A DNA stretch of 64,000 bases from Psychroserpens sp. SPM9 (GCF_025153525.1 NZ_JANZNR010000002.1:496001-560000); one strand, 5' to 3'; numbered from the stretch's first letter, positions 1 to 9,762 are shown. Made by a program: numbers and translations. Notes: generated by a model from the sequence alone, not told the origin.

Positions 1-2
1 AT

Positions 3-833
3 AATGTTGGAGAAGCGATTAGAGATATTCTCGCTGCACCTGTTGAAGGATTGTCAAAAGAAGAACCTCAGTTTACAATGAGTCAAATGCCAACACAGGT
101 TTTTTCTGGTTTTGCAAGATACAACAGAACAGTATTGAAAATTGAAAAAGGGAAAGAAGCGGGTACTAAAATTGCTACAGATGCCTATGCAAGACCTCAA
201 ACCATGGTTGTGATTACTGGACAAACTAATGACGAAATTATTGAGGAAATAAAAGCGAATGCACCAAAAATTATCAATGCATTCAAAAAAACAGAGCTTA
301 CAGAGCGTCAAAGACGTACCAGCAAATCCTTGTTTAATGATAGTCCGCTAAAAGATAAATTAGGTGTTTCACTTAAGTTTCCAACCGCTTATAGAATTGC
401 AAAAAATGAAGATGATTTTTTCTGGATTCGAAGAGATATCGATAGAGGTAATGTAGATATGTTGCTTTATGAGGTACCAATATCTTCTATTAGAAAAGGC
501 GATAGTGCCGTTGTAGATGTTATTAGAGTAAGAGATTCGGTTGGTAAAATTCACATCGAAGGTGCTGTAGAAAATACGTTTATGGCTACCGAAGATAAGT
601 TTACACCATTTATTAGTCAAGTCATCGTTGATAATAAACCAACCTATGAAACCAGAGGAATTTGGGATCTAAAAAATGCCTTTATGTCTGGTCCATTTAT
701 TAATTATGCTATCGAAGACAAAGTAAATAACCGTTATGTCATTATTGAAGGTTATGTTTTTGCGCCTTCTATCGCTAAACGAGATTATATGTTTGAGTTA
801 GAATCGATAATAAAATCGATTGCTATTCAATAA
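3..833 (+). CDS. DUF4837 family protein, 5' end cut by window
   Basis: The reading frame is open to the first base of the window, so the N-terminus (in this family normally a lipoprotein signal) is missing; 276 codons are visible. The block EPQF...VFSGFARYNRTV near the visible start, the ARPQ..V.I.G segment, and RRTSKSLF followed by a GVSLKFPTAYRIAK stretch match my memory of the DUF4837 family, found mainly in Bacteroidota and of unknown function. It ends just before a strong bidirectional hairpin terminator shared with the convergent tatA. Envelope location is inferred from the family, since the signal peptide is outside the window. Confidence 0.85.
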   Translation, partial: NVGEAIRDILAAPVEGLSKEEPQFTMSQMPTQVFSGFARYNRTVLKIEKGKEAGTKIATDAYARPQTMVVITGQTNDEIIEEIKANAPKIINAFKKTELTERQRRTSKSLFNDSPLKDKLGVSLKFPTAYRIAKNEDDFFWIRRDIDRGNVDMLLYEVPISSIRKGDSAVVDVIRVRDSVGKIHIEGAVENTFMATEDKFTPFISQVIVDNKPTYETRGIWDLKNAFMSGPFINYAIEDKVNNRYVIIEGYVFAPSIAKRDYMFELESIIKSIAIQ

Positions 834-841
834 TAAATACC

Positions 842-876
842 AAAAAAAGAGACACTTTAAAGTGTCTCTTTTTTTT
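842..876. terminator. Bidirectional rho-independent terminator
   Basis: A perfect palindrome with arms AGAGACACTTT and AAAGTGTCTCT is flanked by an A-run on the left and a T-run on the right. It lies between the convergent DUF4837 and tatA genes and can end transcription from both strands. Confidence 0.9.
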
Positions 877-895
877 ATGCAATAAGAATTTAAAA

Positions 896-1087
896 TTATT
901 CTTTTTTATCTTTAACTACTGAACCGTCTTCTTCTTTACTAGCATCTTTAAATTCTTTGATGCCGCTTCCAAGACCTCGCATAAGTTCAGGGATTTTCTT
1001 ACCTCCAAATAAAAGCAATACAACCACAACGATTAATATTATAGAACCGTATCCTGGCATTCCTAAAAAAATTGAACTTGATATCAT
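896..1087 (-). CDS. tatA: Twin-arginine translocase subunit TatA/TatE
   Basis: A 63-residue protein with one N-terminal membrane segment (about residues 13-27), the conserved FGGKKIPEL hinge right after it, and an amphipathic helix ([15 protein letters not shown]) followed by a charged tail. This is the standard TatA architecture: many copies form the pore that moves folded proteins across the inner membrane with TatC. No tatB or tatC is adjacent, which is usual in Bacteroidota where the tat genes are scattered. A TAnnTTTG-type box lies about 20 bases upstream on the minus strand. TatA and TatE cannot be told apart by sequence here. Confidence 0.95.
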   Translation of the reverse strand: MISSSIFLGMPGYGSIILIVVVVLLLFGGKKIPELMRGLGSGIKEFKDASKEEDGSVVKDKKE

Positions 1088-1106
1088 AATATTTAATTTT
1101 GAACTG

Positions 1107-1114
1107 CAAATTTA
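1107..1114 (-). promoter_or_regulatory. Putative -7 box of tatA promoter
   Basis: Read on the minus strand this is TAAATTTG, which fits the Bacteroidota TAnnTTTG box, and it lies 20 bases before the tatA start codon. No well-spaced -33 TTG was found, so support is moderate. Confidence 0.4.
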
Positions 1115-1187
1115 AGAATTAAACTTCAAATTAAACGTTTATTATGAAACTTTAAGATTTGCAATTTAAACTTGGACTTATTTTATT

Positions 1188-1195
1188 TAATTTTG
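1188..1195 (+). promoter_or_regulatory. Putative -7 box upstream of M23 peptidase gene
   Basis: TAATTTTG fits TAnnTTTG and ends only 7 bases before the ATG. If it is used, the transcript would be leaderless or nearly so. The only TTG upstream is 13 bases away, which is short for a -33 element. Confidence 0.35.
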
Positions 1196-1202
1196 TACGA
1201 TA

Positions 1203-2069
1203 ATGGCAAAACAAGAAAAAGAGAAAAAATTCAGAAAGAAACTGCTTCATAAGTATCGTTTGGTGGTTTTAAACGAGGATACTTTTGAAGAACGATTTGC
1301 TATTAAATTAACGCGACTTAATGTTTTTGTCATTGCGTCATTAGGAACAATACTACTAGTCGCAGGCACTATTTTTTTAATCGCTTTTACATCTTTAAAA
1401 GAATATATACCTGGCTATTCATCGACGGCTTTAAAAAAGCAAGCCACGGTTTTGAATTATAAAACAGATTCCCTTCAACAGGTTATAAATCTTAATGAAC
1501 AATATTACGCTTCGATAAAAAAAGTACTAACGGGCGATGTTAGCTCGGTAGATTTTAACAGAGACTCCATTATTGATGCGGCGAGTATCGATCCCAATGA
1601 TTTAGATTTAGTGCCAACGAAAGAAGATTCTCTATTGCGGGAACTAGTTGATAAAGAAGATAAATACAATGTGTTTGAATCGGCAATTTCGTCCACAAAT
1701 TTTGTCCTGTTTCCACCTGTTAATGGAAAAATTTCTGAAGGCTATAATCTTAAAGAGAAACATTATGCTGTTGATATTGTAGTTGCCAAAGACACTCCCG
1801 TAAAAGCCACAGCAGATGGCACTGTGATTTTTGCCGAATGGACAGTAGAAACGGGTTATGTTGTAATTATTGAACACAGTTACGAACTGATCTCTGTTTA
1901 TAAGCACAATGCCTCCATTACCAAGCAGCAAGGCGATTTAGTGAAGTCTGGAGAAGTCATTGCCATGGCTGGAAATACAGGCGAATTGACCACTGGACCA
2001 CATCTGCATTTTGAACTTTGGAATAGAGGCTATCCCGTAAATCCTACTAACTACATAGACTTTAATTGA
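1203..2069 (+). CDS. M23 family metallopeptidase, membrane-anchored
   Basis: A 288-residue protein with a basic cytoplasmic N-terminus, one membrane segment at about residues 40-63, a spacer with coiled-coil character, and a C-terminal LytM/M23 domain (about 170-285). The zinc ligands are intact: H187 and D191 in the HxxxD motif, and H267/H269 in the HLHFELW motif. Such enzymes cut peptide cross-links in peptidoglycan or cell-wall peptides from the periplasmic side. The stop overlaps the start of the next gene (TGATG), so it is probably co-transcribed with the GH3-like gene. This contrasts with the degenerate M23 protein near the end of the window. Confidence 0.93.
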   Translation: MAKQEKEKKFRKKLLHKYRLVVLNEDTFEERFAIKLTRLNVFVIASLGTILLVAGTIFLIAFTSLKEYIPGYSSTALKKQATVLNYKTDSLQQVINLNEQYYASIKKVLTGDVSSVDFNRDSIIDAASIDPNDLDLVPTKEDSLLRELVDKEDKYNVFESAISSTNFVLFPPVNGKISEGYNLKEKHYAVDIVVAKDTPVKATADGTVIFAEWTVETGYVVIIEHSYELISVYKHNASITKQQGDLVKSGEVIAMAGNTGELTTGPHLHFELWNRGYPVNPTNYIDFN

Positions 2070-3571
2070 TGCTATCTATAAAATCTTCACTCGCCAAACT
2101 ATTTGCTAAAAACATTAGAAAATCTATTTTAAAATGGTCAAAAGCTCCTGTAAAAACACAGGATAAAGTCTTTCAGAAACTCATAAAAGATGCTGCTCAC
2201 ACCCAATTTGGAATAGACCATGATTTTAAGTCTATTAAAACATATCAAGATTTTATCGAACGTGTACCTATCAGAGATTATGAAGATTTAAAGCCTTATG
2301 TAGATAGGGTTGTTGCTGGAGAAGAAGATATTCTTTGGAAAGGTAAACCGTTATATTTTGCCAAAACTTCGGGAACAACATCTGGGGCAAAATACATCCC
2401 ATTAACCAAGGAAAGTATGCCAACTCATGTCGAAGCAGCACGTAATGCTATTTTGATGTATATCGCCGAAACAGGGAATAGTAAGTTTGTTGATGGTAAA
2501 ATGATTTTTTTACAAGGCAGTCCAATACTCAAAGAACAAAATGGGATACAATTAGGCCGACTTTCTGGGATTGTAGCACATTATGTCCCTAAATACCTCC
2601 AAAAAAACCGTATGCCGTCATGGGAAACCAACTGTATAGAAGACTGGGAAACTAAAGTAGAAGCTATTGTTGAAGAAACATTATCTGAAGATATGACGGT
2701 GATTTCTGGAATTCCATCATGGGTACAAATGTATTTTGAAAAACTACAGCAACGTACAGGAAAAAAGGTTGGTGACATATTTAAAAACTTTAACCTTTTT
2801 ATTTTTGGAGGCGTTAATTACGAACCTTATCGCGCGAAGTTTGAAAACCTTATCGGAAGAAAAGTTGATAGTATAGAACTCTATCCTGCCAGTGAAGGGT
2901 TTTTTGCATTTCAAGATTCGCAACAGGAAAAAGGAATGTTGTTACAATTAAATTCCGGAATGTTCTATGAGTTTATCGAAGCTAACACATTTTTTGACGC
3001 CGCACCTAAGCGACTCTCCATTGCAGATGTTGAGATTGGTGTTAACTATGTGATAATCATTTCGACCAACGCAGGATTATGGGCATATAATATTGGTGAT
3101 ACCATTCAATTTACGTCTACAAAACCTTATCGCGTTATTGTATCGGGCCGCATAAAGCATTTTATTTCGGCGTTTGGTGAGCATGTCATTGGGAAAGAAG
3201 TTGAACAAGCACTTCAGGAAGCCACATTAGAGGCTTCAACCCGTATTTCAGAGTTTACTGTAGCTCCACAAATTAACCCGAAGTCTGGGCTACCTTATCA
3301 CGAATGGTTTATCGAATTTGAAAATGAACCTGAAGATATTTCCGACTTAGCCAAACGTATAGACACCGCTTTACAACAACAAAATAGCTATTATTATGAT
3401 CTTATAGTTGGAAAGGTGCTTCAGCCTTTAAAAATCACGACTATTCAAAAGAATGGCTTTCAGAATTATATGAAATCCATCGGAAAATTAGGGGGACAAA
3501 ATAAGATTCCGAGGCTCTCAAACGACCGAAAAATAGCTGATGCTTTATACACTCAAAAATTAACTAAATAG
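2069..3571 (+). CDS. GH3 auxin-responsive promoter family protein
   Basis: A 500-residue member of the ANL-like GH3 superfamily. Nucleotide-binding motifs are visible: KTSGTTSGAKYIPLT near residue 100, the ELYPASEGFFAF region in the middle and the YNIGDTIQFT segment near residue 345. Plant GH3 proteins join amino acids to jasmonate or auxin through an acyl-adenylate. The bacterial relatives are widespread in Bacteroidota and their substrates are unknown. I chose the ATG that overlaps the upstream stop as TGATG, rather than the TTG one codon earlier. The tight link to the M23 gene suggests a shared envelope or stress context, but that is inference. Confidence 0.9.
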   Translation: MLSIKSSLAKLFAKNIRKSILKWSKAPVKTQDKVFQKLIKDAAHTQFGIDHDFKSIKTYQDFIERVPIRDYEDLKPYVDRVVAGEEDILWKGKPLYFAKTSGTTSGAKYIPLTKESMPTHVEAARNAILMYIAETGNSKFVDGKMIFLQGSPILKEQNGIQLGRLSGIVAHYVPKYLQKNRMPSWETNCIEDWETKVEAIVEETLSEDMTVISGIPSWVQMYFEKLQQRTGKKVGDIFKNFNLFIFGGVNYEPYRAKFENLIGRKVDSIELYPASEGFFAFQDSQQEKGMLLQLNSGMFYEFIEANTFFDAAPKRLSIADVEIGVNYVIIISTNAGLWAYNIGDTIQFTSTKPYRVIVSGRIKHFISAFGEHVIGKEVEQALQEATLEASTRISEFTVAPQINPKSGLPYHEWFIEFENEPEDISDLAKRIDTALQQQNSYYYDLIVGKVLQPLKITTIQKNGFQNYMKSIGKLGGQNKIPRLSNDRKIADALYTQKLTK

Positions 3572-3574
3572 TAC

Positions 3575-3582
3575 TATATTTG
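3575..3582 (+). promoter_or_regulatory. Putative -7 box upstream of DUF6909 gene
   Basis: TATATTTG matches TAnnTTTG and begins a few bases after the GH3 stop codon, 18 bases before the ATG. No clear -33 TTG is seen at the usual distance. Confidence 0.4.
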
Positions 3583-3600
3583 TTCGCAAACTAATTGCGA

Positions 3601-5289
3601 ATGAACAAAAAGAAAATTCACGAAAGAACGAGAGCGCAAGAAAGCTCAAATGCCATTGAGAGAATGTATGTCACGATGCGACATCTGTTTAATCGTGGGT
3701 TCTATAAACCTATGGGTGTTTCGGGAGAGACACTTAGAGAATCCCTACTATTATTACGTCCAGAAATCTACGGCTCGATTGCTGAAGAAAAAGCAGAACT
3801 TGAAGGTTTGTTATATGTAATTGACCGTCTTCCTGAAGGTATAGAAGAATGTACATTTATCAACTTAACCAGCGATGAAGGTTATGGAAATTCTCATTTT
3901 AAACCTATTATTCCTCCTAAAAGACGACGTAATTGTTACCGCATAGATGATGAGCAAATGAACATAGAAATAACGCGTGGTCGTTCAGAAATCTATGACA
4001 TACTCACTCACCTTACTTTTTTATTTGTTGAATCTCATAAAATAAGTAAGCGTGTATTAATTGACGAACAAGGTACCACAACTAGAGATTGGGTTAAGTT
4101 GGAAAAAGCAGTGCTTTCTAAAAAGAAACTGACACAGCAAGAACGTGAAATAGCCATCACGCATACGGCTAACATCTTAGGAAGAACATTTGAAGAACTC
4201 ACCAACGCACACGCCCAATTCACTACAAAATCGAAGCCCGAACGCTTACTTCATATTATTTATTGGCTAGGAAAACTGGCTATTGAAGAAGTGATTCACA
4301 ATACGAAACGAACAGTTACGTTTAGCCCAGTGCTGAGAGAGCGCTTAGGACATCACATTCATGGTGAAATCTGGGCCAATAATATCAAGGGCGTTTTACA
4401 TAAAAACAACTTGCTTAAGCGCCCAATACATGTGATTAGTGCTAATATGCACAGTGTAATGAACTCTATATTTGCTCCTAAAGCATTAAAAACATTAGTG
4501 TCTAAAAAGGATATTTTTGAAGTTTATGAATCTATAAGCCAAAAAGAAAATGAAGCACTACGCAATAAAATTACTAAAGAAGCGTTGCAAAGTGGAATGA
4601 TCTATATTAAAGACACTTCGGGTACTAACATTGATGTTCAAATTTTTGATACTGAAAAAATAGATTTCTCCAAAACAGATATTGAAGTTGGAGCCACCTT
4701 TAATGATGTAGAAAAACCAGTCATTTTTGTCATGGATTACGCTTTTGGGGAACAGGCTTATGAAACGATAGATGAGTTGTTAAAACCTATAGTCGTAGAT
4801 GGTGAAAAAGTGCATTTAGATGTGAAATCTGTATCGATAATGGGAAAAGCCGGAATTTTAGAAGGTGGTAAAGGTGATATTATGATTCCTTCTGCTCATA
4901 TATTTGAAGGCACAGCAGATAATTATCCTTTTGAAAATGAACTTTGTAAAGAAGATTTAGAGGGACAAGGCGTAAATGTTTATGAAGGCGCTATGATTAC
5001 AGTATTAGGAACATCGCTTCAGAACAAAGAAATTTTAAAGTTCTTTTTTAATTCAACATGGAATGTCATTGGATTAGAGATGGAAGGTGCTCATTATCAA
5101 AAAGCGATTCAAGCCGCATCTAAAGTACGAGGAAGCATTAATCCAGATGTAAAAGTAAGGTATGCTTATTACGCAAGTGATAATCCATTAGAAACAGGAA
5201 GTACATTAGCTTCTGGTGGTTTAGGAACTTCGGGAGTAAAGCCAACATATTTGATAACACGAAAAATATTGCAGCAGATATTTAATTAA
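3601..5289 (+). CDS. DUF6909 family protein, nucleosidase-like C-terminal half
   Basis: A 562-residue cytoplasmic protein that I assign to DUF6909, a Bacteroidota family of unknown function. ATG was preferred to a TTG two codons upstream. The N-terminal half is helical and charged and shows no motif I know. The C-terminal part (about 360-562) has hallmarks of the purine nucleoside phosphorylase/nucleosidase fold: a KAGILEGGKGDIMIP strand, a GLEMEG motif with E493 and E495, and an ASDNP segment with D527 placed like the catalytic Asp of MTA/SAH nucleosidases. The family name is recalled; the nucleosidase relation is my inference from motifs. Confidence 0.75.
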   Translation: MNKKKIHERTRAQESSNAIERMYVTMRHLFNRGFYKPMGVSGETLRESLLLLRPEIYGSIAEEKAELEGLLYVIDRLPEGIEECTFINLTSDEGYGNSHFKPIIPPKRRRNCYRIDDEQMNIEITRGRSEIYDILTHLTFLFVESHKISKRVLIDEQGTTTRDWVKLEKAVLSKKKLTQQEREIAITHTANILGRTFEELTNAHAQFTTKSKPERLLHIIYWLGKLAIEEVIHNTKRTVTFSPVLRERLGHHIHGEIWANNIKGVLHKNNLLKRPIHVISANMHSVMNSIFAPKALKTLVSKKDIFEVYESISQKENEALRNKITKEALQSGMIYIKDTSGTNIDVQIFDTEKIDFSKTDIEVGATFNDVEKPVIFVMDYAFGEQAYETIDELLKPIVVDGEKVHLDVKSVSIMGKAGILEGGKGDIMIPSAHIFEGTADNYPFENELCKEDLEGQGVNVYEGAMITVLGTSLQNKEILKFFFNSTWNVIGLEMEGAHYQKAIQAASKVRGSINPDVKVRYAYYASDNPLETGSTLASGGLGTSGVKPTYLITRKILQQIFN

Positions 5290-5303
5290 AATTAAAACAT
5301 ATT

Positions 5304-6362
5304 ATGAGTGAAAAATTACCGGATAGCCAAAATTCTGAAGAAATCGATTTAGGGCAATTATTTAATGCAATCGGTAACCTATTTGAAAAGTTTTTCAGGT
5401 TTTTAAAGTCTGTTTTTAAAACGATGTTGTCTTTAATTGTTTTTCTTTTAAAAGCAGTTATTGATAATTTTAAACTAATTGCTGCTATTCTTTTAGTGTC
5501 TGCTGTTTTGGGGTATTCAGCTGAAAAATTTCTGCCTAAAACCTATGAATCTAGTATGTTGGTCAAACCTTATTTTGATTCTCAATATCAGCTTATAACA
5601 AACATAAACTACTATAATGCTTTAATAGATAATAAGGACTATAACACCTTGTCTAAGATTTTTGAAATTCATAAAGATACAGTACAGAAAATCAAATCAT
5701 TAGAGATTAATTTAGCACCAGAAGCAGAAACCACGAAGCTTTTAAAGTATGAAAGGTTTATAAAATCTATAGATAGTACGCGAGCTCTTGATATATCATT
5801 TGATGATTTTATAGAAAATGAAGACATTTATACTGGTGATAAATATGAAATTGTTGTCGAGTCTTTTAAGAAGGATATTTTTCAGAATTTAGGAACTGGA
5901 ATCGCTAAGTCATTTACGAACACCTATTCTTTGAATAAGAAAAAGAAAAAAGATTCCTTAAATTTTCTGCAAAAACAAAATTTACTGGAAGCTATTAATG
6001 AGGTAGACTCGCTTCAAAAAGTTTATATTGAAGTGCTTGAGGAAGAGTCAAAGGCCTCTAAGTCAACCTTAAAGTTTGGAGGAGACGAATTGTCTTTAGA
6101 TAAGGAGAAATCGAATACTAAAGAATTTGAATTATTAAATAAAGAGATTCAGTTGAGAGATCAGCTAAGAAGATTAGAAGAGCAGAAAGTAGAGGAAGAT
6201 GTGTTTTTTGATATCATCTCGGGCTTTCAGGAAGTTGGTGACCCTTCAAAAGAAATCACAGAACGCTATACATTTATTTTCCCAATTTTAGCATTTGTAT
6301 TAATTTGTTTCTTATTTTTTATATCAAGAATAGTTAGGTTTGTAAAAAACTATGAAGCGTAA
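5304..6362 (+). CDS. Wzz-like chain-length determinant protein
   Basis: A 352-residue protein with an amphipathic N-terminus, an inner-membrane segment at about residues 57-72, a long periplasmic region rich in charged helices (coiled coil about 190-300) and a C-terminal membrane segment (about 322-343). The LPKTYESSMLVKPYF block just after the first membrane segment is typical of Wzz/GumC-type polysaccharide co-polymerases, which set chain length of Wzy-made polymers. It has no tyrosine kinase domain. It opens the polysaccharide locus and overlaps rfbB by 11 bases, so the two are co-transcribed. Confidence 0.75.
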   Translation: MSEKLPDSQNSEEIDLGQLFNAIGNLFEKFFRFLKSVFKTMLSLIVFLLKAVIDNFKLIAAILLVSAVLGYSAEKFLPKTYESSMLVKPYFDSQYQLITNINYYNALIDNKDYNTLSKIFEIHKDTVQKIKSLEINLAPEAETTKLLKYERFIKSIDSTRALDISFDDFIENEDIYTGDKYEIVVESFKKDIFQNLGTGIAKSFTNTYSLNKKKKKDSLNFLQKQNLLEAINEVDSLQKVYIEVLEEESKASKSTLKFGGDELSLDKEKSNTKEFELLNKEIQLRDQLRRLEEQKVEEDVFFDIISGFQEVGDPSKEITERYTFIFPILAFVLICFLFFISRIVRFVKNYEA

Positions 6363-7374
6363 AAAATCGGTTTTAATTACTGGAGGCGCAGGTTTTATTG
6401 GTTCTAATTTTATTCCATATTTTTTAGACCTAAACCCAGAAACTAAAATTGTAAATTTAGATAAACTTACCTACGCAGGTGAATTAGAAAATTTAAATAC
6501 AATCGCCTCAAACAGTAACTACACCTTTGTTAAAGGAGATATATGTGATCGGAACTTAATTGAAGTCCTTTTCGATGAGCATAAATTTGACGCTGTAATC
6601 AATTTTGCTGCAGAATCTCATGTAGATAATTCAATTGAGAAGCCTGATGAGTTTATTAAAACCAATATTGTAGGCACATTTAATCTTTTAGATGTTGCTA
6701 AAAATTATTGGATGGAAGGGCCAAATCAAATAAAAGAAGGCTGTGAATTTAATCGGTTTCATCACATTTCAACCGATGAGGTTTATGGAACTTTAGGTGA
6801 AACAGGATTGTTCACTGAGGATACACCTTACGCACCCAATAGCCCTTATAGTGCTTCGAAAGCCTCCTCAGATTTTATTGTTAGAAGTTATTTTCACACC
6901 TATGGAATGAACGTTGTAACGACCAATTGCTCTAACAATTATGGACCTAAGCAACACGACGAAAAACTGATTCCTACCATTATAAGAAAAGCTTTAGATG
7001 GAGAACAAATCCCAATTTATGGCGACGGAAAAAACATAAGAGATTGGCTCTATGTTTTAGACCATTGTAATGGAATCAATCTGGTTTTTAACAAAGGCGA
7101 AGCTGGAGAGACTTACAATATAGGCGGAAGAAATGAAAGGGATAATTTATATATTGCTCATAAAATTTGCGAACTATTAGACCATCTTTTACCAAAACAA
7201 AAGCCTTATAGCGAGCAAATCACCTTTGTTAAAGATAGACCAGGACATGATTTTAGATATGCAATCGATGCTTCTAAAATTGAAAATGAACTAGGATGGA
7301 AAGCCAACGAAAGTTTTGAAACTGGAATCGAGAAAACAATCAACTGGTATTTAGATAAATATAAGAATCAATGA
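6352..7374 (+). CDS. rfbB: dTDP-glucose 4,6-dehydratase
   Basis: A 340-residue extended SDR enzyme. It has the NAD-binding GGAGFIGSN loop at residues 11-19, a TDEVYG motif with the dehydratase Asp-Glu pair, and the YSASK catalytic motif (Y166, K170). It converts dTDP-glucose to dTDP-4-keto-6-deoxyglucose, the second step of dTDP-L-rhamnose synthesis. It overlaps the upstream wzz-like gene and shares an ATGA junction with rfbA. All four rhamnose genes lie consecutively in the order B-A-C-D. Confidence 0.97.
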   Translation: MKRKKSVLITGGAGFIGSNFIPYFLDLNPETKIVNLDKLTYAGELENLNTIASNSNYTFVKGDICDRNLIEVLFDEHKFDAVINFAAESHVDNSIEKPDEFIKTNIVGTFNLLDVAKNYWMEGPNQIKEGCEFNRFHHISTDEVYGTLGETGLFTEDTPYAPNSPYSASKASSDFIVRSYFHTYGMNVVTTNCSNNYGPKQHDEKLIPTIIRKALDGEQIPIYGDGKNIRDWLYVLDHCNGINLVFNKGEAGETYNIGGRNERDNLYIAHKICELLDHLLPKQKPYSEQITFVKDRPGHDFRYAIDASKIENELGWKANESFETGIEKTINWYLDKYKNQ

Positions 7375-8225
7375 AAGGAATAATATTAGCAGGCGGTTCT
7401 GGTACGAGGTTGCACCCTTTGACCAAAGTAGTTAGCAAGCAATTAATGCCTGTGTATGATAAACCCATGATTTATTATCCTTTAACCACATTGATGTCTG
7501 CCGGAATACGTGAAATTTTAATTATTTCCACCTCAAAAGACACGCCGAGATTTAAGGAGTTATTAGGTGATGGAAGCGATTTTGGATGTGATTTCCAGTA
7601 TGAAGTTCAAGAACAACCCAATGGCTTAGCAGAAGCATTTATTATTGGCGAGAAATTTGTTGGCGATGATAAGGTCGCCTTAATTTTAGGAGATAATATT
7701 TTTTACGGTTCTGGATTAGACCAAACTCTTAGAAATAGCAATGATCCTGATGGCGGTGTTATTTTCGCCTATCACGTTCATGATCCGCAACGCTATGGTG
7801 TGGTCGAATTTGATGAACATAATAAAGCACTTTCAATTGAAGAAAAGCCTAAAAAGCCCAAGTCTAATTATGCGGTTCCAGGTATTTATTTTTATGATAA
7901 TTCAGTCCTAGAAATAGCAAAAAATATTAGGCCTAGCTCTCGGGGCGAGTTAGAAATTACAGATATCAATAAAACCTACTTAGAACGCCAAAAATTAAAT
8001 GTTCAGATTTTAGATAAAGGTACAGCCTGGCTAGATACAGGGACATTTAATTCATTAATGCAAGCGTCTCAGTTTGTTCAAGTTATTGAAGAACGTCAAG
8101 GATTAAAAATTGGTTGCATCGAAGAAATCGCTTATAAAATGGGTTTTATAGACAAAGCTCAACTAAAAAAACTAGCCGAACCCTTACTTAAAAGCGGGTA
8201 TGGTGAATACCTTCAAAACCTTTAA
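7371..8225 (+). CDS. rfbA: Glucose-1-phosphate thymidylyltransferase
   Basis: A 284-residue nucleotidyltransferase with the [11 protein letters not shown] signature at residues 8-18, the [16 protein letters not shown] block, and a conserved [15 protein letters not shown] segment. It joins glucose-1-phosphate and dTTP to form dTDP-glucose, the first step of dTDP-rhamnose synthesis. Length is close to the usual ~290. The start overlaps the rfbB stop by four bases, so translation is likely coupled. Confidence 0.97.
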   Translation: MKGIILAGGSGTRLHPLTKVVSKQLMPVYDKPMIYYPLTTLMSAGIREILIISTSKDTPRFKELLGDGSDFGCDFQYEVQEQPNGLAEAFIIGEKFVGDDKVALILGDNIFYGSGLDQTLRNSNDPDGGVIFAYHVHDPQRYGVVEFDEHNKALSIEEKPKKPKSNYAVPGIYFYDNSVLEIAKNIRPSSRGELEITDINKTYLERQKLNVQILDKGTAWLDTGTFNSLMQASQFVQVIEERQGLKIGCIEEIAYKMGFIDKAQLKKLAEPLLKSGYGEYLQNL

Positions 8226-8228
8226 CTT

Positions 8229-8801
8229 ATGGTGATTGAAGAAACAAACCTCAAAGATTGCTTTGTTATAATACCTCATGTTTTTGAAGACAATAGAGGG
8301 TATTTCTTTGAGAGTTTTAATAAAAATAAATTTAAAGACATTACAGGAAAGGCGGTTGATTTTGTTCAAGATAATGAATCAAAATCATCAAAAGGCGTAT
8401 TACGAGGACTGCATTTTCAAATAGGAGCCTACGAGCAGTCAAAATTGATTAGAGTGGTTAAAGGACGAATTCTAGATGTTTGTGTTGATTTAAGAAAAAA
8501 CGAACCTTCATTTGGACATTATTTTTCTGTAGAATTAAGCGATAAAAACAAAAAACAAGTCTTTATCCCTAAAGGATTTGCCCACGGATTTTTAGTTTTA
8601 GAAGACAATACGGTAATTAATTATAAATGCGATAATTTCTATAGTAAAAACCATGAAAGAGGTATTATCTTTAATGATACCGATTTAAACATTAACTGGA
8701 ATGATTCTCCAAGTGATTTAGTTTTATCAGAAAAAGATAAATCACTACCAACACTTTCTGAATATCTAAATGAAAATAAGAGTTTTAGTAACAGGGGCTA
8801 A
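8229..8801 (+). CDS. rfbC: dTDP-4-dehydrorhamnose 3,5-epimerase
   Basis: A 190-residue cupin of the RmlC family with the GLHFQ motif carrying the catalytic His, the EQSKLIRVVKGRILDV segment, and PKGFAHGFLVLED. It epimerises the 4-keto sugar at C3 and C5 to give dTDP-4-dehydro-L-rhamnose. It sits three bases after rfbA, and its 3' end overlaps rfbD by 32 bases in another frame, a longer overlap than the usual ATGA type. Confidence 0.96.
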   Translation: MVIEETNLKDCFVIIPHVFEDNRGYFFESFNKNKFKDITGKAVDFVQDNESKSSKGVLRGLHFQIGAYEQSKLIRVVKGRILDVCVDLRKNEPSFGHYFSVELSDKNKKQVFIPKGFAHGFLVLEDNTVINYKCDNFYSKNHERGIIFNDTDLNINWNDSPSDLVLSEKDKSLPTLSEYLNENKSFSNRG

Positions 8802-9645
8802 TGGTCAATTAGGAAAAACAATTAGTGACCTCTCATCAAGCTACAGTGAGTCTTTAGAATTTATATGTCTGAATAAATCTCAATTAGATATTAGTGATAA
8901 AGATGGCGTTCATAAATTTTTTACCGAAAACAGTTTCGATTACTGTATCAATTGTGCAGCTTATACAAATGTTGATTTAGCCCAAAAAGAATATGAAACC
9001 GCAATAAATATCAATGCGATTGGGGCTAAGCATTTAGCCTTGAGTTGTAAAGAAAATCAGGTCGTCTTAATTCATATGTCTACAGATTATGTTTTTAATG
9101 GCAATCAAACACGTCCTTATACCGAATCAGACGAGACAAATCCTATAAATAGTTACGGAAAATCAAAGCTTTTAGGCGAAAACTATATCAAAGAGAGTAC
9201 TTCAGATTATTTTATCATAAGAACTTCTTGGTTGTATTCTCAATTCAATAACAACTTCGTCAAAACCATATACAATAAGTTATCTAATGATGAGAAACTA
9301 AATATTGTGACATCTCAAAAAGGAACGCCTACATCGTGTATTGATCTTGCAAAATTCATTCTTTTTTTGGTAGAAAATCAAATCAAAAGCTTTGGCATCT
9401 ATCATTTTTCTGCTTCAGGAAATACTACATGGTTCGGACTCGCAACTCATATCGCTGAATATGTAAATAAAGCGTCGAATGTTAAGCCAATAGCACATTA
9501 TGATACATTAGCAGAGCGGCCTTTATACAGTGTTTTAGACAATCAAAAAGTCATACGACTAACAAAAACAGATCAACCCAACTGGAGAAAAAGCGTTAAT
9601 ATCGTATTAAATGCACTTTCAATATCTTCAGATTCTAAACATTAG
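8770..9645 (+). CDS. rfbD: dTDP-4-dehydrorhamnose reductase
   Basis: A 291-residue extended SDR enzyme with a GANGQLGKT cofactor loop near the N-terminus, the STDYVFNG strand, and YGKSK as the catalytic Tyr-Lys motif. It reduces the keto sugar to dTDP-L-rhamnose, completing the rfbBACD pathway. The start lies 32 bases inside rfbC. After it comes a gap of 117 bases containing a possible promoter, then gmd. Confidence 0.96.
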   Translation: MKIRVLVTGANGQLGKTISDLSSSYSESLEFICLNKSQLDISDKDGVHKFFTENSFDYCINCAAYTNVDLAQKEYETAININAIGAKHLALSCKENQVVLIHMSTDYVFNGNQTRPYTESDETNPINSYGKSKLLGENYIKESTSDYFIIRTSWLYSQFNNNFVKTIYNKLSNDEKLNIVTSQKGTPTSCIDLAKFILFLVENQIKSFGIYHFSASGNTTWFGLATHIAEYVNKASNVKPIAHYDTLAERPLYSVLDNQKVIRLTKTDQPNWRKSVNIVLNALSISSDSKH

Positions 9646-9682
9646 AAAGCGCATTAAGTATAAAAAGTATGAACAAAAACCA

Positions 9683-9690
9683 TACATTTG
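9683..9690 (+). promoter_or_regulatory. Putative -7 box upstream of gmd
   Basis: TACATTTG fits TAnnTTTG and lies in the 117-base gap between rfbD and gmd. It would give a leader of about 65 bases. No convincing -33 element is visible. Confidence 0.35.
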
Positions 9691-9762
9691 CTGATTATAC
9701 TAGATTACTGAACTATACGCGAAATTAGTTTGAGAATAAAACGAAGTTTTAAATAAAGAAAA

